Source: Fidelibacterota bacterium
Lineage (GTDB): Bacteria > Fidelibacterota > Marinisomatia > SCGC-AAA003-L08 > JACNLC01
Reading direction: 5' to 3'
DNA: 51,868 nucleotides
NCBI GenBank assembly: GCA_024277615.1
Contig: JAJRUW010000035.1
Location: 1-51,868, forward strand
Every line of letters begins with the position of its first letter. Position 1 is the first letter of the stretch. Both the position numbers and the translations under genes were made by a program. The notes under the pieces were generated by a model, which saw only the letters and a program-made list of their open reading frames with translations, made no database searches and was not told the origin of the DNA. This document shows, in pieces, positions 8,751-16,011 of the stretch.

Positions 8751-9257
8751 TCAGTATGTGAAATGACCAAATAGCGCGGTTCCCGAAAGTGTCAAAACCG
8801 TCACTACAGTGGCGCTGATCAATAAGCCTGCAAAGATCGCCAGCAGAGCCCGTTTATTCCCCAGACCAAATACAAAGGCCGCAATGGCGCCCGTCCATGC
8901 TCCGGTCATGGGAAGGGGTATGCCCACAAACAGCATGAGACCTACAAATTCGATCTTTTCGATCCGGGCACCTTTTCTGCGCGTTCGGGTAAACAGCCAG
9001 TTGAAGAAAACATCTCCGCTTTCCCAGCGGCGCAGAAAATTAGAGCACGGCTCGAGATAAAAAATAACCGGAATAATGACCAGAAAATTTCCGGCAATGG
9101 AGATTAGATAAGCAGAAGTCCAGGGTAAACCGCCAATGGTAATTGCCCAGGGAACTGACAGTCTCAATTCCGTGACCGGCAGCATGGACATGAAAAAAGT
9201 CGTCCAGCCCGGACTCTCAACGGCCGACTTTAACAAATGTACAACGGATTCTACCAA
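8751..9257 (-). CDS. Small multidrug-export family protein (COG2426-like)
   Basis: A 168-residue membrane protein with about four hydrophobic helices. The segment MLPVTELRLSVPWAITIGG near 25-43, the GN following it, and IPLPMTGAWTGAIAAFVFG near 113-131 match the pattern I know for the small multi-drug export (Sm_multidrug_ex) family. Despite the name, its transport role is weakly supported. A basic cytosolic loop (RTRRKGARIEKIE) separates the two hydrophobic halves. Its start overlaps the end of the following glycosyltransferase gene by 7 bases, so the pair is co-transcribed on the minus strand. Confidence 0.8.
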   Translation of the reverse strand: MVESVVHLLKSAVESPGWTTFFMSMLPVTELRLSVPWAITIGGLPWTSAYLISIAGNFLVIIPVIFYLEPCSNFLRRWESGDVFFNWLFTRTRRKGARIEKIEFVGLMLFVGIPLPMTGAWTGAIAAFVFGLGNKRALLAIFAGLLISATVVTVLTLSGTALFGHFTY

Positions 9258-9916
9258 AACAGACTCCTGATAATTAGCTTTATGAATTTGACCGTATCCC
9301 GGATATTCCGGATTGAACTTTTTTCATTTTGATAGACTGTTTTCACCGCTACGGGAGTCACCGTACCGCCTGCCCGGATAACGCGCAGCAGGACTTCCGT
9401 TTCGAACTGAAAACCGTTCTCTCTGAAAGTCAGTGCATTCAGTCGCGCCAGCCTGTAACGCCGGTAGCCGCATTGTGAATCCAGCACTTTTACACCACCA
9501 ACCAAGGAGATAATTTGGGAAGTAAAATAATTTGAAAGCCTGCGATGCAGGGGCATATTACCTCCCAGGCTGCGCCGGCCGTAAATGATATCGATGTCTT
9601 CTGCAGGCAGAGTGAATTTCCCAATCTCTGCCGGGTCATGCTGTAAATCCGCATCGAGACTGATCACATGCGTGAATCCGGACTTCTCAGCTTCCGTAAA
9701 AGCCAGACGCAAAGCGTATCCTTTTCCCCTGTTAGGTGTAATTCGATGGACGGTAATGTCATCCGGCAAATCCAGTTGGGCAACGGGGATTCGCGAACCG
9801 TCATCGATGATCATAATGGGGAGCTCTGTGATGATTCGCAGCCTGGCTATGAGTTCGGGAATCGTACTTTCTGCATTGTAGGCCGGGATCGCAAGAATAT
9901 ATCCGGGGGTTTTCAT
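9251..9916 (-). CDS. Glycosyltransferase family 2
   Basis: A 221-residue GT-A enzyme. Motifs in order are ILAIPAYNAESTI near residue 7, IIDDGS near 37, NRGKGYALRLAF near 63, the metal-binding LDADLQHDP near 87, and DSQCGYRRYR near 146 before the acceptor loop. It resembles the polyprenyl-phosphate beta-glucosyl/mannosyltransferase branch of GT2, with no transmembrane domain. It is separate from the left-hand glycosyltransferase operon and paired only with the small export-family gene, so the pathway is unclear. It is probably the first gene of its transcription unit, facing away from the carboxypeptidase gene across a 330-base divergent region. Confidence 0.85.
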   Translation of the reverse strand: MKTPGYILAIPAYNAESTIPELIARLRIITELPIMIIDDGSRIPVAQLDLPDDITVHRITPNRGKGYALRLAFTEAEKSGFTHVISLDADLQHDPAEIGKFTLPAEDIDIIYGRRSLGGNMPLHRRLSNYFTSQIISLVGGVKVLDSQCGYRRYRLARLNALTFRENGFQFETEVLLRVIRAGGTVTPVAVKTVYQNEKSSIRNIRDTVKFIKLIIRSLFW

Positions 9917-10248
9917 TTAAAATAATGCTGCTGTCATATCGTTGAAATTTACCCAATCTCTGCCGTGCAAAGTGAACGGAAATTGCGTTCATAAAGTTCA
10001 AACTTCGTGTATTCACGTTCTTCCGGCCAAATAATAAATGGTGTCTGCGGAGAGACACAGTAAGATTACGGACTGCGTTTGACATGGAGCCACCGCTCCG
10101 GGTTCGCTGGCGTATAAAAATCTGAAGCTTAAATAGTAACGAAGAAAATTAGCCAGACTAATCGTTAAACTTGTAAATCCTTTGTTGATAACTTTAGAAA
10201 CAAGTTAAATTGATGCTGATTTTAAAGTCGTTTTCTTGAAAGGTCAAC
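9917..10248. promoter_or_regulatory. Divergent intergenic region with candidate promoters
   Basis: About 330 bases between the divergent glycosyltransferase and carboxypeptidase genes; no gene is convincing here. It is AT-rich in its right half. A weak plus-strand promoter candidate is TTGATA at 10185-10190 followed, at 15-16 bases, by TAAATTGA at 10206-10213. A Shine-Dalgarno-like AAAGG precedes the carboxypeptidase ATG by 5 bases. A short perfect inverted repeat GTGTCT/AGACAC with a 6-base loop sits near 10041-10058 and could be an operator or a small hairpin. All of these are by-eye calls. Confidence 0.3.
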
Positions 10249-11910
10249 ATGTTTTCCCTTAAAAACATTACAATTTTCCTTGTGTTATCCCTTTCAACAT
10301 TTATTTTTGCCGAGGAATATCTTGTTAGAGTTCAGGCTCCGGATGCGGCCTTATCGCGCTGGATCTCCGCTAATGAGATCGAGACAACTTTCTCCAAAGG
10401 CAAGGACTACATTGATCTCTATGTGACCGAAAACCAGAGATCCTTTTTGGACGAAATGCATTACACTTTCTCGGTGATCAACACAAAGTCAGGCCTGCAG
10501 CGTGACCTCGCCGGTTATAGAGACTATCAGACGCTGACCAGTGAGCTCGATAGTATTGCCTCAACTTACGCCTCCATTACTTCATTGACCTCCCTGGGGG
10601 AATCTCGTGATTTTTTATATTATCTGGACGGAAATGATGCTTACACCGATTATCAGCACGAAGTATGGTGCCTGAAATTATCCGATAATCCGGATACTGA
10701 TGAGGACGAACCCAATGTTCTGTTTGCTGCAGAAATCCATGCCAGAGAACCTATCGGCCTGGAAGTGGACATGAATCTTTTGTACTATTTATTGGAAGGA
10801 TATGGAAATGATGATCAAATCACTGACTGGATCAATTCCACACAGATCTGGTTTGTTCCTTTAATCAATCCGGACGGGCACAAGCTGGTCATTGACGGTA
10901 CGCACCTCATGCATCGCAAAAACATGCGGGATAACAATTCCAACGGTCTGCCGGATTTGAGCGCAACCGACGGAGTTGATCTGAATCGAAATTTCGGATA
11001 TGTCTGGGGCGATAACGGCTCTTCCAATAATCCCCAGTCACAATTGTACCATGGCCCGAATGCCTGGTCGGAACCTGAGACGGTTTATATCAGGGATTTG
11101 ATACAGGCGCATAAGTTTTATGGGGGGATTACCTACCATTCCTATGGGGAATATGTGCTATATCCTCTCGGGCATCTGCCGGGTGCAAGTTCCTACGATC
11201 ACGCTATTATGGATGAACTTGCAGTTCAGATGGCTGCTGTGACTCCAAAGATCGGTGGCAGCGGCAACTATCAACCCATGCAATCTGTGGATTTCGGCTA
11301 TACCTGTCAGGGCACTTTGGGAGACTGGGGCTATGCGGAGGAGAGGGTTTTTACTTTTACCATTGAATTAGCAAATACATTCATCCCGCCGGCATATCAG
11401 GTTCCAACTATTTGTGAGGATAATCTGGCTGGCGCTTTGCTGATGCTGGACCGTGTGAATTATGCCACGGTCACTGGTAACATTACAGATACAGCCGGGA
11501 ATCCTCTCGAAGCGGAAGTGCATGTTGCTGAAATAGATGAACAATCCGGAATGACGCCCGTTGAGCCCGTTCGCAGCGATTCAACCTTCGGCCGGTATTA
11601 CCGCCTGCTCCTGCCCGGCAGTTATACTTTCACTTTCAGCAAGCAGGGATATTTTTCACAGAACGCATCTGCTGTAGTAGTAACTGATTCTGCAATCACC
11701 CGGCTGGATATTGTGCTGGTGCAGCAAATCCCCGGAGATATTGATCAAAACGGTGTGCTGAACGTCACCGATATTGTATTTCTGATTTCCTATATTCTCG
11801 GGGATCTCGAACCGAGCGCTGAACAGTTCGAGGCCGGTGATATCAACGGGGATAATAATCTTACGGTCGCAGACATTGTGATACTGGTGGATATGATCCT
11901 GTTTCCCTGA
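10249..11910 (+). CDS. Secreted M14 zinc carboxypeptidase with C-terminal dockerin repeats
   Basis: A 553-residue exported enzyme with a signal peptide at residues 1-20 (ends FIFAEE). The peptidase domain runs from about 90 to 405. HAREPIGLE supplies the zinc ligands His164 and Glu167, GVDLNRNF is the substrate-binding stretch, TYHSYGEY near 297 holds the third zinc ligand, and FTFTIELANTF near 377 holds the catalytic Glu. A CarboxypepD-regulatory-like beta-sandwich follows (ATVTGNITDTAGNPLEAEV onward). The last 55 residues are two dockerin type I repeats (GDIDQNGVLNVTDIV, GDINGDNNLTVADIV) with calcium-loop Asp/Asn. It should cleave C-terminal residues of peptides outside the cell. Dockerins may anchor it to a partner, although no cohesin is in the window. 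The only gene of its unit, it ends at a strong terminator. Confidence 0.92.
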   Translation: MFSLKNITIFLVLSLSTFIFAEEYLVRVQAPDAALSRWISANEIETTFSKGKDYIDLYVTENQRSFLDEMHYTFSVINTKSGLQRDLAGYRDYQTLTSELDSIASTYASITSLTSLGESRDFLYYLDGNDAYTDYQHEVWCLKLSDNPDTDEDEPNVLFAAEIHAREPIGLEVDMNLLYYLLEGYGNDDQITDWINSTQIWFVPLINPDGHKLVIDGTHLMHRKNMRDNNSNGLPDLSATDGVDLNRNFGYVWGDNGSSNNPQSQLYHGPNAWSEPETVYIRDLIQAHKFYGGITYHSYGEYVLYPLGHLPGASSYDHAIMDELAVQMAAVTPKIGGSGNYQPMQSVDFGYTCQGTLGDWGYAEERVFTFTIELANTFIPPAYQVPTICEDNLAGALLMLDRVNYATVTGNITDTAGNPLEAEVHVAEIDEQSGMTPVEPVRSDSTFGRYYRLLLPGSYTFTFSKQGYFSQNASAVVVTDSAITRLDIVLVQQIPGDIDQNGVLNVTDIVFLISYILGDLEPSAEQFEAGDINGDNNLTVADIVILVDMILFP

Positions 11911-11935
11911 AGTCCGGACAGACAGATTGATTTAA

Positions 11936-11967
11936 CAGAAAAGCCCGGCAGTTGCCGGGCTTTTCTG
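11936..11967 (+). terminator. Strong intrinsic terminator, usable from both strands
   Basis: A perfect 15-base inverted repeat (CAGAAAAGCCCGGCA at 11936-11950, its complement at 11953-11967). The GC-rich core is flanked by A4 on one side and T4 on the other, so it can stop transcription from the carboxypeptidase (plus) and from tRNA-Pro (minus). It ends one base short of the tRNA discriminator position. Confidence 0.9.
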
Positions 11968-12041
11968 TCGGAGCGAGAGGATTTGAACCTCCGACCCCCT
12001 GAACCCCATTCAGGTGCGCTACCGGACTACGCCACGCCCCG
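11968..12041 (-). tRNA. tRNA-Pro (anticodon GGG)
   Basis: A 74-base cloverleaf on the minus strand. The 7-bp acceptor is CGGGGCG with CGCTCCG (one G-U pair), and the anticodon arm is CCTGA-ATGGGGT-TCAGG with GGG at positions 34-36 and G37. The T-arm loop is GGTTCAAATCC-like, and the discriminator is A73. The CCA tail is not encoded (C-A-G follows). The gene lies downstream of the MerR regulator on the same strand and directly abuts the terminator hairpin. Confidence 0.95.
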
Positions 12042-12112
12042 ATCTACCATAATGTTATCTCAGGCTTGTTTCCTGATGAGAAAAATTACAATGATTTTCC
12101 GACTTCCCTGAA

Positions 12113-12481
12113 CTAATTTTTATATTCTCTCACCGTTTTCAACAGATCATCCAGGCCGGTTTTTAAATCCCGCAGAACCTTCTGATCCGGTCCTTCCCTT
12201 TTCATCACAGGACCTTCAGGCTCAATTGCAGCCTGTGTTTTTTTTCCCTTAAAATATTGCCGGGCACCTTCAATGGTAAATTTCTTATCGTACAGCAAAC
12301 GCTTGATCTCATTGACCATTGCTATATCACTCTCGCGATAGGCTCGATTCCCGGCTTTGTTCTTGGGTGGTTTTAAATTGGGAAATTCAGTTTCCCAATA
12401 CCGCAACACATATTGTTTAAGTCCGGTCATTTCGCTGACTTCACTGATGGAATAATATAACTTTTTTACTTTTTCCGGCAT
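12113..12481 (-). CDS. MerR family transcriptional regulator
   Basis: A 122-residue DNA-binding protein. Residues 8-75 form the MerR-type winged helix: YYSISEVSEMTGLKQYVLRYWETEFP is the helix-turn-helix and recognition helix, NRAYRESDIAMVNEIKRLL the wing and third helix, FTIEGARQYF the start of the dimerisation helix. The C-terminal 40 residues form a short, partly charged helix without the Cys residues of metal-sensing family members. This compact form resembles the MerR/MlrA-like regulators commonly next to tRNA or division genes in FCB genomes. No effector can be named. The gene is followed on the same strand by tRNA-Pro, so the two may share a transcript. Confidence 0.88.
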   Translation of the reverse strand: MPEKVKKLYYSISEVSEMTGLKQYVLRYWETEFPNLKPPKNKAGNRAYRESDIAMVNEIKRLLYDKKFTIEGARQYFKGKKTQAAIEPEGPVMKREGPDQKVLRDLKTGLDDLLKTVREYKN

Positions 12482-12618
12482 GATTTATTAAGATTATCTA
12501 TTTAAAGTGACACTTGAAGTTAAGAGTATTTCGATAAACCTTACCAACTTTTCTCTGCGGATGACAAAAATTTTTGCAACACGGGAGTTCTGCAATTGAA
12601 GCCTCCCGGGGCACTCCG

Positions 12619-13413
12619 TCAGCGGGGAACGTTACTTTTCGTAAACAGCGCTCTGACTCCAATAGTTGCATTTGAGCAAAAATGGATGATATTCTCCTTA
12701 TAGAGTTCGTAATGGGAATTGTCTTCAACTTTTTTCATGATGTTGGCAGGATCATCAAAACCATACACCATACGTCTTTCAATTATGCGGATGGGAGTCT
12801 CCCGCCGGATGGGTGTAACGGACTTCTGAAGGAATACATTTTCATATCCGGCATTTTTAGCCAGTTCAAACAGATTCGGTAAAAATGTATTGAAAGGCGG
12901 TGTGTAACTAAAGACGGAGATTCCTGTGAGGTCCTCTATAATTTCCCTGGATTCCCGCATATCTCTGAGAATCTCCCCCACATTCATTCCGGTATGTGCC
13001 TGGTGTGTCCGACCGTGCGAGGCTATTTCCCAGCCGGCTTTACTTAATTCACATAGCTGGTCCTTCGTCAGATGCCTTGACCGGTTAATCCCGAAGTTTA
13101 TATCCCAGTCATTCAATTTACCGATATAATCGGTGATGACGAAGATAATTCCCCTGTAACCAACTTCCTGGCAGATGGGGAAGGCCTCTGAGTAGATGCA
13201 TTCATAAGCATCGTCAAAAGTCAGGTAGAGCGGATTATGCACCGTATCCTGATTTGATACCACGGTCCTATAGCTGTTCTTTTGCAGACAATACAGGTGG
13301 CTGCGAAATCTGTGGGGCGAAACCACATTCAGCCCCAATTCATGTTTTTGAGCGATTTTATGGTAGGTCAGAGCGGGGACCGGTCTGTTTTGGTAATTAA
13401 CGGGATTTGACAC
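12619..13413 (-). CDS. Polysaccharide deacetylase (NodB-like)
   Basis: A 264-residue protein of carbohydrate esterase family 4. The first motif is ALTYHKIAQ, followed by PLYLTFDDAY near 72-81 with the TFDD motif that holds the catalytic Asp and a metal-binding Asp. IASHGRTHQAH near 130 supplies the two metal-binding histidines (motif 2). Predicted function is removal of acetyl groups from an N-acetylated glycan. No signal peptide is obvious, so the substrate could be a cytosolic or membrane-linked precursor. The start is GTG at 13413. A strong terminator lies just upstream of the gene at 13434-13465. Only 137 bases with no gene separate it from the MerR gene. Confidence 0.85.
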   Translation of the reverse strand: MSNPVNYQNRPVPALTYHKIAQKHELGLNVVSPHRFRSHLYCLQKNSYRTVVSNQDTVHNPLYLTFDDAYECIYSEAFPICQEVGYRGIIFVITDYIGKLNDWDINFGINRSRHLTKDQLCELSKAGWEIASHGRTHQAHTGMNVGEILRDMRESREIIEDLTGISVFSYTPPFNTFLPNLFELAKNAGYENVFLQKSVTPIRRETPIRIIERRMVYGFDDPANIMKKVEDNSHYELYKENIIHFCSNATIGVRALFTKSNVPR

Positions 13414-13433
13414 GACCCAAATTTACAGAAAAA

Positions 13434-13465
13434 GCGGAGGGATTTTCATCAGAAAATCCCTCCGC
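13434..13465 (-). terminator. Intrinsic terminator after the pnp cluster
   Basis: A perfect 14-bp inverted repeat with a 4-base loop (arms 13434-13447 and 13452-13465). Read on the minus strand it is followed by TTTTTCTG. It lies just downstream of the KH-S1 half of pnp and should end the nusA-to-pnp operon. Confidence 0.88.
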
Positions 13466-13501
13466 CCGGTTTTTACTTTTTGCTTAGATTACAGGAGACG
13501 G

Positions 13502-14155
13502 TTAGTCGTTACTTCTCCTCGGGTTAAAACGCCTTCCACGGCTGGGCCCGCGGTTGTGTCCACCCGACCTTGGCCGATCTTGCGTACTGCGTTCGACATA
13601 ACCCTCCGGTTTCGGCAGCAGAGCTTTGATACTGAAGTTATTTCTCCCCTGATCGTCAATCTTGATCAGTTTCACTTCAACCTCATCGTTCAACCGCACA
13701 ATATCCTCTACCCGGTTTACTCTTTCCCACCGCAATTCCGAGATGTGGATCAAACCGGATAAGGTAGGCGAGACATTCACAAAGGCACCGAAATCCATGA
13801 TCCGGTCAATAACTCCATGATATGTATTTCCCACCACGGGTTTCAGATTATATGAGTCCACATGCTCTTTGAGAGCCTTGAGTTTCTGATTGTCCATGCC
13901 GTAAATGAATACCTGTCCATCATCCTCAACGGATATCTCGCATTCGTAATCCAGGATCAACTGTTTGATATTCTTCCCGCCGGGACCGATAAAGATGCTG
14001 ATCATGTCCACCGGAATACGGGACTGCAGGATTTTCGGAGCGTATTGGGAGATTTCTTCACGCGGCTGGTCGAGTGCATCTGTCATTTTTTTCAGGATAT
14101 GCAAACGACCGCGGCGTGCCTGGTCGAGGGCTTTACGCATCAGCTCAATTGGCAA
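13502..14155 (-). CDS. pnp: Polynucleotide phosphorylase, C-terminal KH-S1 part (separated by a stop codon)
   Basis: This frame is the continuation of pnp in the same reading frame, starting at the codon directly after the TGA at 14156-14158. It carries the linker helix (IELMRKALDQARRGRLHIL), a KH domain with the IGPGGKNIK loop near residue 56, an S1 RNA-binding domain (GNTYHGVIDRIMDFGAFVNV near 107) and a basic Arg/Gly-rich tail. A TTG occupies the first codon and could restart translation, although no Shine-Dalgarno sequence is visible before it. If it is not translated, PNPase lacks its RNA-binding domains. If it is, the enzyme exists as two chains or as rare readthrough of about 726 residues. 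Listed as part of a disrupted gene. Confidence 0.85.
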   Translation of the reverse strand: MPIELMRKALDQARRGRLHILKKMTDALDQPREEISQYAPKILQSRIPVDMISIFIGPGGKNIKQLILDYECEISVEDDGQVFIYGMDNQKLKALKEHVDSYNLKPVVGNTYHGVIDRIMDFGAFVNVSPTLSGLIHISELRWERVNRVEDIVRLNDEVEVKLIKIDDQGRNNFSIKALLPKPEGYVERSTQDRPRSGGHNRGPSRGRRFNPRRSND

Positions 14156-15682
14156 TCAGGCGACTTTGAGGTCCATTTGTATAGCCGTGATTCCGTCTTC
14201 GGACCCCGCCACTTTGAAATCCATATCACCAAGATGGTCCTCGGTGCCAAGGATATCCGTAAGAATGGCGTACTCTTCCTCACTGTTCATCACCAGCCCC
14301 ATAGCAATGCCGGCAACGGGTTTTTTTATCGGAACGCCCGCATCCATCAATGCCATCACACCTCCACAAACCGTTGCCATGGAGGAGGAGCCATTGGATT
14401 CGAGAATTTCGGAAACAATTCTTACGGTGTAGGGAAATTTGTCATGTTCAGGCATAACCGATTTAATGGCTCTTTCTGCCAGGTTACCATGTCCCACCTC
14501 TCTCCGGGAAGTCCCTCTCAGGGGTTTCACTTCGCCAACACTGAAAGGGGGAAAGTTATAATGAACCAGGAAATTCCGATAACTTAAGCCCTCCAGATCA
14601 TCTATCATCTGCTCATCCTTTTTACCGCCCAGGGTAATAGAAACCAGAGCCTGTGTTTCTCCTCTCGTAAAAACGGACGATCCATGAGCTCTGGGAATAT
14701 AACCCGTTTCAATGCTAATATCCCGGACATCTTCCAGGCCTCTGCCATCGGCTCTGGTACCCTCAAGGGTTCGCCGCCTGAGGTCTTCGGTGATTTTATC
14801 ATCGATATAGGATTTGATATACTTTTCTTTTTCCGGGAACTCCTCGGCAAGCTGATCCAGAACGCTGCGGATGAAATTATCAATATCGCTGTAGCGCGTC
14901 TTTTTATCTTTGGGTTCGTTCAGGGCCTCATATTTCCCATCGATAAGTTTGTCAATGGCGGCATCCAGCTCGGGGAATGTTTCGGGCTCCTTGACGGATA
15001 CTTTTTTCATCCCGCATTCAGCGACAAGCTCCAACTGGAGGTTAATTAAATCTTTAATAGCTTCATGTGCATACTGGATAGCCGATAAAATATTATCTTC
15101 CGATACAAAATCTGCTTCACCTTCTACCATGATGATGGAGTCCTTGGTCCCCGATACGATGAGTTCCATCTCACTATTTTCCATGATGGAATTGGATGGA
15201 TTGACCTCATATTTACCGTTGATCTTTCCGATACGGACGGTGGCAACAGGTCCATCCCAGGGAATTTCCGAAATACTCAAAGCGGCCGAGGCAGCTACGG
15301 TACCGAGAACATCCGCCAGGTTCTCGCGGTCATAAGAGAGAACGTTTATGATGATCTGGACCTCATTCATGAAGCCCTTCGGGAACAGCGGTCTGAGGGG
15401 ACGGTCCGTGAGCCTGGAAGCAATCACTTCGTGGTCGGAAGGTCTGGCTTCTCTTTTGAAAAATCCACCCGGAATTTTCCCCGAAGCATAATATTTTTCT
15501 CTGTATTCAACGGACAGAGGGAAAAATCCTCTATCGCTTTCTTCTTTTAAATTTGCAGTGACTGTCGCCAAAAGCATGGTATCACCATATCGCAACAAAA
15601 CAGCTCCTGAGGCCTGCTTGGCGAGATGGCCTGTTTCTAAAATCAATTTCTTTCCCGATAATTCGAGAGTCTTTGTTATCAT
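14156..15682 (-). CDS. pnp: Polynucleotide phosphorylase, catalytic part, ended by an in-frame TGA
   Basis: 508 residues holding both RNase PH-like core domains and the all-helical linker of PNPase, which phosphorolytically degrades RNA 3' to 5' in the degradosome. Visible: HRxR-like PSDHEVIASRLTDRPLRPLF near 80, EIPWDG near 140, and in the second core domain GTSRREVGHGNLAERA near 390 and DHLGDMDFKVAG near 485, which includes the active-site Asp residues. All catalytic parts therefore precede the stop. The product ends ...MDLKVA where family members read on as K-I-K/E-G-hydrophobic; the stop replaces the conserved Gly codon. Upstream lie rpsO and the rest of the infB cluster, the usual position for pnp. 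Confidence 0.93.
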   Translation of the reverse strand: MITKTLELSGKKLILETGHLAKQASGAVLLRYGDTMLLATVTANLKEESDRGFFPLSVEYREKYYASGKIPGGFFKREARPSDHEVIASRLTDRPLRPLFPKGFMNEVQIIINVLSYDRENLADVLGTVAASAALSISEIPWDGPVATVRIGKINGKYEVNPSNSIMENSEMELIVSGTKDSIIMVEGEADFVSEDNILSAIQYAHEAIKDLINLQLELVAECGMKKVSVKEPETFPELDAAIDKLIDGKYEALNEPKDKKTRYSDIDNFIRSVLDQLAEEFPEKEKYIKSYIDDKITEDLRRRTLEGTRADGRGLEDVRDISIETGYIPRAHGSSVFTRGETQALVSITLGGKKDEQMIDDLEGLSYRNFLVHYNFPPFSVGEVKPLRGTSRREVGHGNLAERAIKSVMPEHDKFPYTVRIVSEILESNGSSSMATVCGGVMALMDAGVPIKKPVAGIAMGLVMNSEEEYAILTDILGTEDHLGDMDFKVAGSEDGITAIQMDLKVA

Positions 15683-15720
15683 ATTTTTACCTTATTCAAT
15701 TTCCTTTTCTTCTCTTCGTT

Positions 15721-15990
15721 TTATTTTCTGATACCCAGTTTGGCAATTAATTCAACATACGTTTTGGGTTCTGTTCTCTTTAAATAATTCAGCAGCCGAC
15801 GTCTTTTCGAAACCAGCTGGATCAGTCCTCTTCTGCCGGAATGATCTTTTTTGTGTATTTTAACATGTTCTGTGATGGTTCTTATCCTTTGTGTCAGTAT
15901 AGCAATCTGCACAGATACATTACCTGAATCAGCACTGTTTAATCCAAATTCCTGAACTAATTCACTCGTGCGTTCTTTTGTAATTGACAT
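15721..15990 (-). CDS. rpsO: 30S ribosomal protein S15
   Basis: About 89 residues; binds 16S rRNA and helps fold the platform of the small subunit. The sequence SITKERTSELVQEFG, then GNVSVQIAILTQRI, HKKDHSGRRGL and SKRRRLLNYLKR are the S15 signature elements including the HxxDHxSRRGL-type RNA-binding stretch. I used the ATG at 15988-15990, giving the standard MSIT start. An AGGAGA Shine-Dalgarno sequence lies 10 bases upstream, and an in-frame GTG six bases earlier is less likely. Position between ribF and pnp matches the common rpsO-pnp operon, in which S15 often regulates its own mRNA; no such leader structure could be proven here. Confidence 0.96.
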   Translation of the reverse strand: MSITKERTSELVQEFGLNSADSGNVSVQIAILTQRIRTITEHVKIHKKDHSGRRGLIQLVSKRRRLLNYLKRTEPKTYVELIAKLGIRK

Positions 15991-16011
15991 TCTCACGAAT
16001 CTCCTTTTTTC

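Noticed and set aside
9801-10085. 94-codon minus-strand frame upstream of the glycosyltransferase
   Set aside because: It overlaps the glycosyltransferase in another frame and its translation resembles no protein; the 9251-9916 frame carries the family motifs.
14156-14158. Genome-wide recoding of TGA to Gly (code 25) to explain the pnp interruption
   Set aside because: TGA ends several genes with proper downstream starts (for example the ATGA overlaps of purE/rfbD and rfbD/glycosyltransferase), so TGA is a stop in this genome.
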